Below are positions 1 to 8,785 of a stretch of DNA of 64,000 bases, one piece after another. Under the pieces are notes generated by a model, which saw only the letters and a list, made by a program, of their open reading frames with translations, was not told where the DNA came from and did not search any database. Where the stretch lies: assembly GCF_024347075.1 (NCBI RefSeq), contig NZ_AP024900.1, forward strand, positions 558,001 through 622,000, read 5' to 3'. The position numbers and the translations under genes are program-made. This stretch comes from Vibrio rarus (GTDB lineage Bacteria; Pseudomonadota; Gammaproteobacteria; Enterobacterales; Vibrionaceae). Each line of letters starts with the position of its first letter. Position 1 is the stretch's first letter.

Positions 1-1
1 C

Positions 2-718
2 TTAGCTTCTATCGCTGGTGGTGTATTAGCCGGTTACGCTTCTATGGGCGTGCCAATTGAATACCTAGTTGCCGCCTCTTTCATGGCAGCACCTGGCGGT
101 CTATTATTCGCTAAAATTATTAAGCCTGAAACCGATGAGCCTATCGACCAACTTGCTGACATGAATGCAGAAGGTGAAGATAAACCTGCAAACGTTATTG
201 ATGCGGCCGCAGGTGGTGCATCTGCAGGTCTGAGTCTTGCGCTAAACGTGGGCGCAATGCTGATTGCGTTCATTGGCCTTATTGCTCTAATCAATGGTTT
301 ACTAGGTGGTGTTGGTACTTGGTTTGGTTTTGAACACTTAACGCTAGAATTGCTTCTTGGTTACTTGTTTGCTCCTTTAGCCTTCCTTATTGGTGTGCCA
401 TGGAACGAAGCACAAGTTGCTGGTGAGTTCATCGGTCTTAAAACGGTAGCTAACGAATTTGTTGCTTACGCTAACTTTGCCCCTTACCTAAGTGAAGCCG
501 CTCCTGTAGTGCTAAGTGAAAAGACCAAAGCGATTATCTCATTTGCATTATGTGGATTTGCTAACCTTTCTTCTATCGCTATTCTGCTTGGTGGTTTAGG
601 TAGTATTGCACCTAAGCGTCGCGGTGATATCGCTCGCATGGGTATTAAAGCGGTTATCGCAGGTACTCTATCTAACTTAATGGCAGCAACCATTGCTGGT
701 TTCTTCCTTTCTTTCTAA
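2..718 (+). CDS. nupC: Concentrative nucleoside transporter NupC, C-terminal part
   Basis: This is the 3' part of an inner-membrane nucleoside symporter of the CNT family (nucleoside uptake driven by H+ or Na+). The frame is open from base 2, so the gene starts left of the window; 238 residues are visible. They include the family-typical [20 protein letters not shown] stretch and several hydrophobic helices, ending in a hydrophobic tail. The gene stops just before a good intrinsic terminator and lies upstream of the deo genes on the same strand, which fits nucleoside uptake feeding deo catabolism. Cation specificity cannot be told from this part. Confidence 0.93.
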   Translation, partial: LASIAGGVLAGYASMGVPIEYLVAASFMAAPGGLLFAKIIKPETDEPIDQLADMNAEGEDKPANVIDAAAGGASAGLSLALNVGAMLIAFIGLIALINGLLGGVGTWFGFEHLTLELLLGYLFAPLAFLIGVPWNEAQVAGEFIGLKTVANEFVAYANFAPYLSEAAPVVLSEKTKAIISFALCGFANLSSIAILLGGLGSIAPKRRGDIARMGIKAVIAGTLSNLMAATIAGFFLSF

Positions 719-743
719 GGTTGTAGAAACAAGTTAATAACGG

Positions 744-775
744 CGCCCTAGTGATTTTTCATTAGGGCGTTTTTC
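744..775 (+). terminator. Intrinsic terminator of nupC
   Basis: A 10-bp stem (744-753 with 760-769, one G-T pair) with a T-rich loop is followed by a run of T, 25 bases after the nupC stop. It separates nupC from the xapX/deo transcript. Confidence 0.85.
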
Positions 776-810
776 TATATAAAGTGGTATTACTTCACTC
801 TTTTTTGAGA

Positions 811-841
811 TGCAAACCGTTTGCGTTCATATGCAACGTAA
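811..841. promoter_or_regulatory. Palindromic operator candidate upstream of xapX/deo
   Basis: A perfect inverted repeat GCAAAC-C-GTTTGC (812-824) is followed at once by a second TTTGCG...TGCAAC pair of half sites (821-836). Such TTGC/GCAA half sites are typical of LacI-family regulators that control nucleoside genes (CytR, PurR). It is not the canonical 16-bp PurR palindrome because it has an odd centre. Placement upstream of xapX and deoC supports an operator role, but the regulator is an inference. Confidence 0.4.
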
Positions 842-898
842 CATTGTGCACGCTTCCTACTATACTATTATGCGAAGTCTATAAGATGGATCAAAATA

Positions 899-1069
899 AT
901 GAATGAAGTATTACTGGCTGTTATTGCTGGCTTTTTCGTTGGAGTATTATTCTCAGCGATAAAGTTGCCAATTCCTGCGCCTCCGGTATTAACGGGTGTG
1001 ATGGGAATTGTAGGGGTATATCTCGGCGGACAGTTCTATCACTGGCTGATAGAGCGTTTCTTTTCATAA
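899..1069 (+). CDS. XapX domain small membrane protein
   Basis: A 56-residue protein starting MNEVLLAVIAGFFVGVLFSA. It has two hydrophobic helices (about residues 5-20 and 30-47) around a KLPIPAPPVLTG loop. This is the pattern of the XapX family (DUF1427), small inner-membrane proteins of unknown function often found beside nucleoside or purine genes. It lies between nupC and deoC on the same strand, with operator-like palindromes just upstream. The start follows a weak AGATGGA ribosome-binding sequence. I recognise the family but no reaction is known for it. Confidence 0.8.
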   Translation: MNEVLLAVIAGFFVGVLFSAIKLPIPAPPVLTGVMGIVGVYLGGQFYHWLIERFFS

Positions 1070-1078
1070 ATACTTATG

Positions 1079-1122
1079 CCGCTGTCAATAACAGCGGGTC
1101 GGCGGTTAGGATTTATAACCGC
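1079..1122. promoter_or_regulatory. Two adjacent hairpins in the deoC leader
   Basis: Stem CCGCTGT/ACAGCGG (1079-1085 with 1091-1097, 5-base loop) is followed 4 bases on by GCGGTTA/TAACCGC (1102-1108 with 1116-1122). Neither is followed by a T tract, so they do not look like plain terminators. The remaining 150 bases to deoC contain no gene; part of it must hold the deo promoter or leader, but I could not assign one base by base. Confidence 0.45.
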
Positions 1123-1274
1123 GCGGTGACAAGGATTGCAATTGGTTATTTTACCAAGTCTTCATGGAACCAAGTCCGTTCATTGAGTCTGGACGTGTCA
1201 TCATTAGCACTCTATTTACACTTAAATAGTCCCTATTAATGCCGTCAACACTATTTAAACTTTTCGGAGAAAAA

Positions 1275-2051
1275 ATGAGCGATTTGAAAACTGCAGCTTT
1301 ACGTGCACTTAAATTAATGGATCTGACCACTCTTAATGATGATGATACCGATCAGAAAGTCATCGATCTTTGCCATGCGGCAAAATCAGCGGTAGGTAAT
1401 ACGGCGGCGGTTTGTATTTACCCTCGCTTTGTTCCAATCGCTAAGAAGACCCTAAGAGAGCAAGGAACAACAGATATCAAAATTGCCACGGTGACTAATT
1501 TCCCTCATGGAAATGATGACATTGATATTGCAGTAGCAGAAACAAAAGCCGCAGTGGCTTATGGGGCTGATGAAGTGGATGTGGTTTTCCCATACCGTGC
1601 TTTGATGGCGGGTAACGCAGAGGTGGGCTTTGAGTTAGTGAAGCAATGTAAAGCGGCATGTGGCGATACTTTACTCAAGGTCATCATTGAAACCGGTGAG
1701 CTAAAAGAAGAAGCTCTGATTAAGCAAGCGTCAGAAATTTGCATTCAAGCTGGGGCAAACTTTATTAAAACCTCAACAGGTAAAGTGCCAGAAAATGCCA
1801 CGCCAGAATACGCTCGAATGATGCTTGAAGTCATTCGCGACATGGGTGTAGCGCAAACCGTTGGGTTTAAACCCGCAGGTGGCGTACGTACTGCTGAAGA
1901 TGCGGCACTTTATTTAGCGATGGCAGATGAGATCTTAGGCGATGCTTGGGCTGATAGCCGTCACTACCGTTTTGGAGCATCAAGCCTACTCACTAATTTA
2001 TTAAATACCTTAGAAGTTACAGATGAGAAAGCTGATCCGTCGGCTTACTGA
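1275..2051 (+). CDS. deoC: Deoxyribose-phosphate aldolase
   Basis: DeoC splits 2-deoxyribose-5-phosphate into acetaldehyde and glyceraldehyde-3-phosphate in the cytoplasm, the last step of deoxynucleoside catabolism. The 258 residues match the E. coli enzyme nearly end to end. The Schiff-base lysine is K165 in FIKTSTGK and the second active-site lysine is K199 in [12 protein letters not shown] longer reading frame opens at 1239, but homology begins at [13 protein letters not shown], and CGGAGA at 1265-1270 is well placed for the ATG at 1275. It is the first gene of a deoC-deoA-deoB-deoD run. Confidence 0.97.
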   Translation: MSDLKTAALRALKLMDLTTLNDDDTDQKVIDLCHAAKSAVGNTAAVCIYPRFVPIAKKTLREQGTTDIKIATVTNFPHGNDDIDIAVAETKAAVAYGADEVDVVFPYRALMAGNAEVGFELVKQCKAACGDTLLKVIIETGELKEEALIKQASEICIQAGANFIKTSTGKVPENATPEYARMMLEVIRDMGVAQTVGFKPAGGVRTAEDAALYLAMADEILGDAWADSRHYRFGASSLLTNLLNTLEVTDEKADPSAY

Positions 2052-2130
2052 TCATCCTAGAGGCTCGTGCTGCGATATAAGTGACACAGTGATGAGCCTT
2101 TACTTCCCATAAAAATCTAAGGTAGGGCTT

Positions 2131-3465
2131 ATGTATTTACCTCAAGAAATCATTCGTAAGAAGCGTGATGGTGAAATTCTTACAGCGGATGAGATTAACT
2201 TCTTTATTCAAGGTGTCGCTAACAATAGGGTCTCTGAAGGACAGATCGCCGCCTTTGCCATGACGATCTTTTTTAATGAAATGACGATGCCTGAGCGCAT
2301 TGCCTTAACCTGCGCAATGCGTGACTCTGGAATGGTTATCGATTGGGGGCATATGAACTTTGCTGGCCCAGTTGTTGATAAACACTCTACCGGTGGTGTC
2401 GGTGATGTGACCTCCCTTATGCTTGGTCCTATGATTGCTGCATGTGGCGGATTTGTTCCTATGATCTCGGGGCGTGGCTTAGGCCATACTGGGGGGACAC
2501 TGGATAAATTAGAGTCTATTCCTGGTTACAATATTATCCCAGATAATGACACTTTTGGTCGTATTACCAAAGAGGCTGGGGTTGCGATCATTGGTCAAAC
2601 GGGCGATCTGGCTCCGGCAGATAAACGTGTCTATGCCACTCGAGACATTACAGCTACCGTTGATAACATATCACTGATCACAGCTTCTATTTTGTCAAAG
2701 AAATTGGCAGCAGGTCTTGATTCATTGGTGATGGATGTAAAGGTGGGGTCGGGCGCATTTATGCCTACTTATCAAGCATCTCAAGAGCTAGCGAGTTCTA
2801 TTGTTGCTGTGGCTAATGGTGCCGGTACCAAAACAACCGCCATTCTTACCGATATGAATCAAGTGCTAGCGTCATCGGCAGGAAATGCGCTTGAAGTGCG
2901 CGAGGCGGTTCGCTTCTTAACTGGAGAGTATCGTAACCCTCGATTGTTGGAGGTGACGATGGCGTTATGCAGTGAAATGCTACTGCTTGGTAAGCTGGCT
3001 GATTCTGCAGAACAAGCACGCAAAAAACTGATGACAGTATTAGATAATGGTCAAGCGGCGCAGTGCTTTAATAAAATGGTTGCAGGTCTTGGCGGGCCGA
3101 CAGACTTTGTTAGTAACTATAATGAGTACTTACCGGTAGCAGAGATGATTAAACCCGTATTTGCTCAACAAAGCGGTACCATAATTAGCATGGATACTCG
3201 AGCCATTGGCATGGCGGTTGTGGAGATGGGCGGTGGCCGCAGAGTTGCCACAGATAGCATTGATTACGCTGTAGGTTTTGACAAGTTTGCTCGACTAGGG
3301 GAAACGGTTAACTCTGATAATCCGCTAGCTTTTATACACGCACGTAATGAAGAACAATGGCAACAAGCCGCCGATGCATTGCAAGCGGCCATCCATATTG
3401 GTGACAAGTCGCAGTATCAAGCGACACCTGAAGTGTATGCTCAGATACGAGCAGAAGATTTATAG
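2131..3465 (+). CDS. deoA: Thymidine phosphorylase
   Basis: DeoA phosphorolyses thymidine and deoxyuridine to the base and 2-deoxyribose-1-phosphate. The 444-residue protein has the pyrimidine-nucleoside phosphorylase signature [20 protein letters not shown] (about residues 112-131) and the phosphate-binding KHSTGGVGD (84-92). Length and sequence agree with E. coli DeoA (440). It follows deoC after 79 bases. That spacer contains a short inverted repeat (AGGCTC...GAGCCT) and a weak ribosome-binding sequence. Confidence 0.97.
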   Translation: MYLPQEIIRKKRDGEILTADEINFFIQGVANNRVSEGQIAAFAMTIFFNEMTMPERIALTCAMRDSGMVIDWGHMNFAGPVVDKHSTGGVGDVTSLMLGPMIAACGGFVPMISGRGLGHTGGTLDKLESIPGYNIIPDNDTFGRITKEAGVAIIGQTGDLAPADKRVYATRDITATVDNISLITASILSKKLAAGLDSLVMDVKVGSGAFMPTYQASQELASSIVAVANGAGTKTTAILTDMNQVLASSAGNALEVREAVRFLTGEYRNPRLLEVTMALCSEMLLLGKLADSAEQARKKLMTVLDNGQAAQCFNKMVAGLGGPTDFVSNYNEYLPVAEMIKPVFAQQSGTIISMDTRAIGMAVVEMGGGRRVATDSIDYAVGFDKFARLGETVNSDNPLAFIHARNEEQWQQAADALQAAIHIGDKSQYQATPEVYAQIRAEDL

Positions 3466-3478
3466 GCAGGGCATAACA

Positions 3479-4699
3479 ATGAAACGAGCCATAATTTTAG
3501 TATTAGATTCATTTGGTATTGGTGCTACTGAAGATGCTGACAAATTCGGTGATGTAGGTTCGGATACTTTAGGGCACATTGCCGAGCATTGTGCAAAAGG
3601 GTTGGCTGATTCAGATACGCGAAGCGGTCCTTTAACCTTACCTAACTTATCTCGATTGGGTTTAGGTTTAGCGGCGCAAGAGTCTACGGGGCAATTCCCT
3701 ATAGGTTTGGACAGTCACGCCGACATCATAGGTGCTTACGGTCACGCAGCGGAAATTTCATCCGGGAAAGATACCCCTTCTGGACACTGGGAAATTGCTG
3801 GTGTGCCTGTGCTTTTTGATTGGGGTTATTTTACGGATAAGCAAAACAGCTTTCCGCAACCGTTACTTGATCGCATTGTTAAACGTGCTGGCCTGAAAGG
3901 CTATTTAGGTAATTGTCATGCCTCAGGGACTCAAGTATTAGATGATCTTGGGGAACAGCATATGCAGTCTGGTAAGCCTATTTTTTACACTTCTGCGGAT
4001 TCGGTATTTCAAATAGCCTGCCACGAAGAGACCTATGGCTTAGATAACTTACTCACCCTTTGTCAGATTGTTCGTGAAGAGTTGGAGGGGTATAACATTG
4101 GTCGAGTGATCGCGCGTCCATTTGTGGGTGACAAAGCCGGTGAGTTTAAGCGAACCGGAAATCGTCGTGATTTATCGGTTGAGCCACCGGCCACAACAGT
4201 GCTGCAAAAGCTAGTGGATGAAAAGCAAGGTGAGGTCATTTCTATTGGTAAAATTGCCGATATTTATGCCAATTGCGGAATTACCAAAAAAGAAAAAGCC
4301 ACAGGTTTGGAAGACCTGTTTAATTTAACCTTAGAGCAGGTGAAAAAAGCGGAGCATAACAGCATCGTCTTTACTAACTTTGTGGATTTTGACTCCGCTT
4401 ATGGTCATCGCCGTGATGTTGCCGGATATGCCGAAGCCTTAGAGTATTTTGACGCTCGCCTTCCTGAAATACTGGCGATATTAGAACCGAATGACGTGCT
4501 TATTTTAACCGCGGATCATGGCTGTGATCCTACATGGGAAGGCACAGATCATACACGAGAGCACATTCCTGTATTGGTGTACGGGGAGAAAGTTACTGCA
4601 GGTTCCCTTGGCCGACGCTCAACCTTTGCTGATATTGGGCAAAGCTTAGCTCACTATTTTCAGACCTCAAAAATGGATTATGGAACCAGTTTCTTGTAA
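3479..4699 (+). CDS. deoB: Phosphopentomutase
   Basis: DeoB interconverts (deoxy)ribose-1-phosphate and -5-phosphate, linking the phosphorylases to DeoC. The 406-residue protein belongs to the alkaline-phosphatase-like metalloenzymes. Metal-binding motifs are visible near the N-terminus ([15 protein letters not shown]) and C-terminus ([20 protein letters not shown]). The frame is open from 3347, overlapping deoA, but the family start is [15 protein letters not shown] at 3479, preceded by GGCAGGG. Spacing from deoA is 13 bases, so the two are co-transcribed. Confidence 0.97.
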   Translation: MKRAIILVLDSFGIGATEDADKFGDVGSDTLGHIAEHCAKGLADSDTRSGPLTLPNLSRLGLGLAAQESTGQFPIGLDSHADIIGAYGHAAEISSGKDTPSGHWEIAGVPVLFDWGYFTDKQNSFPQPLLDRIVKRAGLKGYLGNCHASGTQVLDDLGEQHMQSGKPIFYTSADSVFQIACHEETYGLDNLLTLCQIVREELEGYNIGRVIARPFVGDKAGEFKRTGNRRDLSVEPPATTVLQKLVDEKQGEVISIGKIADIYANCGITKKEKATGLEDLFNLTLEQVKKAEHNSIVFTNFVDFDSAYGHRRDVAGYAEALEYFDARLPEILAILEPNDVLILTADHGCDPTWEGTDHTREHIPVLVYGEKVTAGSLGRRSTFADIGQSLAHYFQTSKMDYGTSFL

Positions 4700-4774
4700 T
4701 TGGTAAGTAACCACACAATTGCGCTAATAGGGCTTTTAGACCCTAAATAACAATAAATAAAAAGGAAAGATAAA

Positions 4775-5494
4775 ATGGCTACTCCTCATATTAATGCAGA
4801 AATGGGTGACTTTGCAGATGTCGTATTGATGCCTGGTGATCCCCTACGAGCAAAATACATCGCAGAGACTTTTTTAGATGACGTCGTACAAGTGTGTGAT
4901 GTACGTAATATGTACGGTTTTACGGGCACCTATAAGGGCCGCAAGATCTCCGTTATGGGACACGGCATGGGAATCCCTTCTTGCTCTATCTACGCGACAG
5001 AGCTTATTAAAGACTATGGGGTCAAAAAAATAATTAGAGTGGGCAGCTGTGGTGCGGTGCGTGATGATGTTAACTTGCGTGACGTGGTTATTGGCATGGG
5101 GGCGAGTACCGACTCAAAAGTGAACCGTATTCGTTTTAGAGATCATGATTTTGCCGCGATTGCCGATTATGGCATGGTGCGTAATGCAGAACGCGCAGCT
5201 GAAAAGTTAGGCATTGCTGTAAAGGTAGGTAATTTGTTCTCAGCTGAGCTTTTTTATACTCCAGATCCAAGCATGTTTGATGTTATGGATAAATACGGCA
5301 TTCTGGGTGTAGAAATGGAAGCCGCTGGAATCTATGGTATTGCTGCTGAATATGGCGCTAAAGCGCTTGCTATCTGTACGGTTTCAGATCATATAAAACG
5401 TGGTGAGCAAACAACATCCGCAGAGCGCGCGACAACATTTAATGAGATGATGGAGATTGCCCTAGAGTCTGTGTTATTAGGTGATGAAGAGTAA
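4775..5494 (+). CDS. deoD: Purine nucleoside phosphorylase, DeoD type
   Basis: DeoD phosphorolyses purine (deoxy)nucleosides to the base and (deoxy)ribose-1-phosphate, as a hexamer in the cytoplasm. The 239-residue protein shows the phosphate-binding [15 protein letters not shown] (19-33), GSCGAV (90-95), the ribose-binding EMEAAG (180-185) and the catalytic Asp in SDH (D205; E. coli D204). It has a strong AAAGGAAAG ribosome-binding site. It is last in the deo cluster and followed by a shared terminator. Confidence 0.97.
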   Translation: MATPHINAEMGDFADVVLMPGDPLRAKYIAETFLDDVVQVCDVRNMYGFTGTYKGRKISVMGHGMGIPSCSIYATELIKDYGVKKIIRVGSCGAVRDDVNLRDVVIGMGASTDSKVNRIRFRDHDFAAIADYGMVRNAERAAEKLGIAVKVGNLFSAELFYTPDPSMFDVMDKYGILGVEMEAAGIYGIAAEYGAKALAICTVSDHIKRGEQTTSAERATTFNEMMEIALESVLLGDEE

Positions 5495-5594
5495 TCCATG
5501 TATAAACATTGAGTAGCACATCATTTGAGAGCAAGGAGAATGTATTTAAAATAACCGGCCAGTATGCACTGTTCTTAATGATTATTAACTGAAT

Positions 5595-5640
5595 AAAAAG
5601 CTTACTATCTGTAATCGATGGTAAGCTTTTTTATTTTTTG
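5595..5640. terminator. Bidirectional terminator between deoD and ytjB
   Basis: Arms AAAAGCTTAC (5596-5605) and GTAAGCTTTT (5621-5630) are followed by T runs on the plus strand, and on the minus strand by the complement of the A run at 5595. The ytjB stop codon (5631-5633) lies inside the plus-strand T tract. Confidence 0.8.
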
Positions 5641-6194
5641 ATTAATATCACAGTGAGTAGCACACCGGATAAGAAGCTCATCATTATCATTAAGAACATA
5701 GCTCTATCACTGTTGCGATAGTGATGTTCTGAAAATGCGGTTACACGCCCTTTTTCAAAGGTAATTCGTACATAGCCGATAATGGAGTGTTGTGAGAATA
5801 TAGGTTCAACCAACTGCTGCTTGCCTATACTTGCTGACGCAAGAGGAGTGTCCATACCTAGAGATTCGCGCACGGTTTTAGCATTATTGCTGGATGCTAC
5901 TTTGATACCACTATTATTATATATAGTGGCATCAGTCACCAGAGTGTCACTAGCTAACTGGTTAGCGAGGTACCTGAGTTTTTCCTGATCTTTTACTTCG
6001 AGAAGATCACTGGCGCTCAAAGCTGCTTGTGAAACTAAAAGTCTGGTAAGGGTTTGCAACTGTTTTGTTTCTATCTGCTGGTTTCCTTGGCTTATGTGAA
6101 CACTATTACGAACAATGGTGACTAGCATTAGAACTAATAATCCCACAAAGACAAGTTTTATAAACAAACGCAGAGAAAATAGAGATTCTTTCAT
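5631..6194 (-). CDS. ytjB: YtjB/Smp family inner-membrane protein
   Basis: A 187-residue membrane protein with an N-terminal helix (about 10-28) and a second helix near the C-terminus (about 163-184). Between them is a periplasmic domain of about 130 residues containing VTDATIYNNSGIKVASS, reminiscent of sensor-type extracytoplasmic domains. The arrangement next to and opposite serB is the one seen for ytjB (smp) in enterobacteria and for its Vibrio counterpart (also named ahpA). No enzymatic function is known. Stop and start codons are clear. Confidence 0.75.
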   Translation of the reverse strand: MKESLFSLRLFIKLVFVGLLVLMLVTIVRNSVHISQGNQQIETKQLQTLTRLLVSQAALSASDLLEVKDQEKLRYLANQLASDTLVTDATIYNNSGIKVASSNNAKTVRESLGMDTPLASASIGKQQLVEPIFSQHSIIGYVRITFEKGRVTAFSEHHYRNSDRAMFLMIMMSFLSGVLLTVILIKK

Positions 6195-6302
6195 TTATCT
6201 AAATGTCGTTAATGTATGCTATTGCATAGTGGGACTTGCACAAACAAATTGCAATAGGGTAAGTTGAAGGTAATGTTATTCTTATAATGGATTTTAAAGT
6301 TC

Positions 6303-7220
6303 ATGGACGTTAAAAACTTACAACTATTACACCCTCTTACCTCAATCAGAGAGGAACAACTGGCCATTGCTTTTGTTGACTGCAATAGCCAACCTTTAAC
6401 TGATTTGTTTCTCAACCACGACCAATTTGCCTGCTGGAATCTAGGGCGCTACCAAGTGTTACTGACCAGTAATGCGACCATAGACAAAATGAGAGCCACA
6501 TTAATAGAAGCTCAGGTCGATTTCGCCTCAGTTAAAGCGTTACCTAATTTAAATAAGCCTGGCCTAGCATTATTTGATATGGATTCTACTTTAATCGAAA
6601 TCGAATGTATTGATGAGATTGCTAAGTTGGCTGGTGTAGGAGAGGAAGTATCGGAAGTCACAGAACGTGCCATGCAAGGTGAACTGGATTTTGAGCAAAG
6701 TTTAAGACAACGTATATCTAAATTGGCCCATGCTGATGAGTGCATTTTGCAGCAAGTGCGTGATGAACTTCCTTTAATGGCTGAGGCGAAGCTGCTGGTT
6801 AAGGGATTGCAGCAGTGTGGCTGGAAAGTGGCTGTTGCATCGGGTGGTTTTACTTATTTCTCCAATCATTTAAAAGAGTTATTAGACTTAGATTATGCTC
6901 GCTCTAATCAATTAGAAATCATTGCGGGAAAATTAACGGGTAATGTATTGGGGGATGTGGTGTCAGCACAAACTAAGGCTGACATCTTAGAGCAGCTGCG
7001 CCTTGACTATCAGTTCGATACCAGTAACTGCATTGCCGTTGGTGATGGAGCAAATGATTTGCTAATGATGGCGACGGCAGGGCTAGGCATCGCTTATCAT
7101 GCTAAACCTAAGGTGGTAGAACAAGCTCAAGCTGCGGTAAACTATGCCGACTTAGGTGGGGTGCTGTGTATTTTGTCAGCAAGCCTCGTTTTACACTCTC
7201 TAACAACAAAGAATAATTAA
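6303..7220 (+). CDS. serB: Phosphoserine phosphatase
   Basis: SerB removes phosphate from O-phosphoserine, the last step of serine synthesis. The 305-residue HAD-superfamily enzyme has the nucleophile motif FDMDSTLI (D92 and D94), motif II in VASGGFTYF and motif III/IV in VGDGANDLLM. The N-terminal 80 residues form the extra domain usual in proteobacterial SerB. The stop codon overlaps the radA start by one base (TAATG), so the two genes are translationally coupled. Confidence 0.96.
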   Translation: MDVKNLQLLHPLTSIREEQLAIAFVDCNSQPLTDLFLNHDQFACWNLGRYQVLLTSNATIDKMRATLIEAQVDFASVKALPNLNKPGLALFDMDSTLIEIECIDEIAKLAGVGEEVSEVTERAMQGELDFEQSLRQRISKLAHADECILQQVRDELPLMAEAKLLVKGLQQCGWKVAVASGGFTYFSNHLKELLDLDYARSNQLEIIAGKLTGNVLGDVVSAQTKADILEQLRLDYQFDTSNCIAVGDGANDLLMMATAGLGIAYHAKPKVVEQAQAAVNYADLGGVLCILSASLVLHSLTTKNN

Positions 7221-8596
7221 TGGCAAAAGTTAAAACGGCTTATGTATGTAATGACTGCGGCGCAGATTTTCCTCGCTGGCAAGGTCAATGCAGTGCATGT
7301 GGCGCATGGAATACCGTTACTGAGGTTCGTTTAGCTGCGTCTCCACAAGTGGCCCGTAATGAGCGCTTGAGTGGTTACGCAGGTGCTGAACAATCAAAAG
7401 TTCAGATACTGGCGGATATTGATCTGCAAGATGTGCCGAGGTTTAGTACGACCTTTAAAGAGTTTGATCGAGTGTTAGGCGGGGGGATAGTACCGGGGGC
7501 TGCTATTTTGATTGGCGGTAGTCCTGGTGCGGGTAAGTCTACTGTATTACTACAAACCATGTGCCGTTTGGCGGCTGCAATGCCAACCTTATATGTCACT
7601 GGTGAAGAGTCATTACAACAAGTGGCGATGCGAGCCTCACGTTTGGGTTTGCCTAAAGATAACTTGAAAATGTTGTCAGAAACCAATGTCGATAAGATTT
7701 GTCAGGTTGCTGAAAAAGAACAACCGAAAATTATGGTTATCGACTCTATACAAGTGATGCACGTATCAGACGTGCAATCTTCTCCAGGTACGGTTGCCCA
7801 AGTTCGCGAATCTGCTACCACTTTAACGCGTTACGCCAAACAAAATAATGTCGCTGTATTCATTGTCGGCCATGTAACGAAAGATGGATCATTAGCCGGA
7901 CCAAAAGTGCTGGAGCACATTATTGATTGCTCTGTTTTACTCGATGGCGGTGCCGATAGTCGCTTTAGAACGTTACGTAGCCATAAAAACCGTTTTGGTG
8001 CGGTAAATGAGCTGGGCGTATTTGCCATGACAGGACAGGGTTTAAAAGAAGTGTCTAATCCATCAGCCATCTTTTTGTCACGAGGTGAAGAACAAACCTC
8101 GGGCAGTTCGGTTATGGTCATTTGGGAAGGGACGCGTCCTTTACTCGTAGAAATTCAAGCGTTAGTTGACTATTCGCAACTGGCTAACCCTAGACGAGTG
8201 GCTGTGGGCCTTGAACAAAATCGCCTTTCTATGCTTCTTGCTGTATTGCACAAGCATGGGGGGATGCAGATGGCTGACCAAGACGTGTTTGTTAACGTGG
8301 TCGGCGGAGTCAAGGTTACAGAAACCAGTGCGGATTTAGCTTTATTGATGGCACTGTTATCAAGTTTTAGAGATAGAGCGTTGCCAAAAGATGTGGTGAT
8401 TTTTGGTGAAGTCGGGCTAGCAGGGGAGATTCGTCCAGTTCCTAGTGGCCAAGAACGATTAAATGAAGCGTTTAAGCATGGTTTTACAAAAGCGATTGTG
8501 CCAAACGCCAATATGCCGAAAGGTGGTATTGCTGGTATGCAAATCCACGCGGTGAAAAATTTATCTGAAGCAATTCAGGCATTTGATGAAATGTAA
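7220..8596 (+). CDS. radA: DNA repair protein RadA
   Basis: RadA is a RecA-like ATPase that promotes branch migration in recombination and natural transformation. The 458-residue protein has an N-terminal zinc finger (C10, C13, C24, C27), a Walker A GGSPGAGKST (99-108), the RadA-specific KNRFG motif (256-260) and a C-terminal Lon-protease-like domain (from about 350). It is coupled to serB by the one-base overlap, the order also found in E. coli. Confidence 0.97.
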   Translation: MAKVKTAYVCNDCGADFPRWQGQCSACGAWNTVTEVRLAASPQVARNERLSGYAGAEQSKVQILADIDLQDVPRFSTTFKEFDRVLGGGIVPGAAILIGGSPGAGKSTVLLQTMCRLAAAMPTLYVTGEESLQQVAMRASRLGLPKDNLKMLSETNVDKICQVAEKEQPKIMVIDSIQVMHVSDVQSSPGTVAQVRESATTLTRYAKQNNVAVFIVGHVTKDGSLAGPKVLEHIIDCSVLLDGGADSRFRTLRSHKNRFGAVNELGVFAMTGQGLKEVSNPSAIFLSRGEEQTSGSSVMVIWEGTRPLLVEIQALVDYSQLANPRRVAVGLEQNRLSMLLAVLHKHGGMQMADQDVFVNVVGGVKVTETSADLALLMALLSSFRDRALPKDVVIFGEVGLAGEIRPVPSGQERLNEAFKHGFTKAIVPNANMPKGGIAGMQIHAVKNLSEAIQAFDEM

Positions 8597-8739
8597 CTAT
8601 AGACAAGTGAAATAATTATCCACCTTATGAACAAAGGCGCTTTTCACGAGCTTGATTCTCATCTATAGTTCCTTGATTGAAAATAAAAGGCGAAATTTTC
8701 GCTCAACAAGCACACAGAGCTATCAGTCTATGCAGATTG

Positions 8740-8748
8740 TGATATACT
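8740..8748 (+). promoter_or_regulatory. Extended -10 promoter candidate for the second EF-G gene
   Basis: TGATATACT is an extended -10 element (TGN-TATACT), 38 bases before the ATG at 8786. The -35 region is weak. The 189-base radA to EF-G gap holds nothing else recognisable apart from a small GCGAAATTTTCGC palindrome. Confidence 0.5.
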
Positions 8749-8785
8749 CTGCGCGCATTTTATATCCTATTGATAGAGTAAAACG

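Noticed and set aside
811..827. PurR operator upstream of xapX
   Set aside because: The sequence resembles the PurR palindrome but has 17 bases with an odd centre instead of the 16-bp CG-centred consensus, so I list it only as a LacI-family-type palindrome.
1239..1274. Upstream start for deoC at 1239
   Set aside because: Homology and the ribosome-binding sequence CGGAGA point to the ATG at 1275.
3347..3478. Upstream start for deoB inside deoA
   Set aside because: The extra 44 residues have no counterpart in phosphopentomutases; the family start is at 3479.
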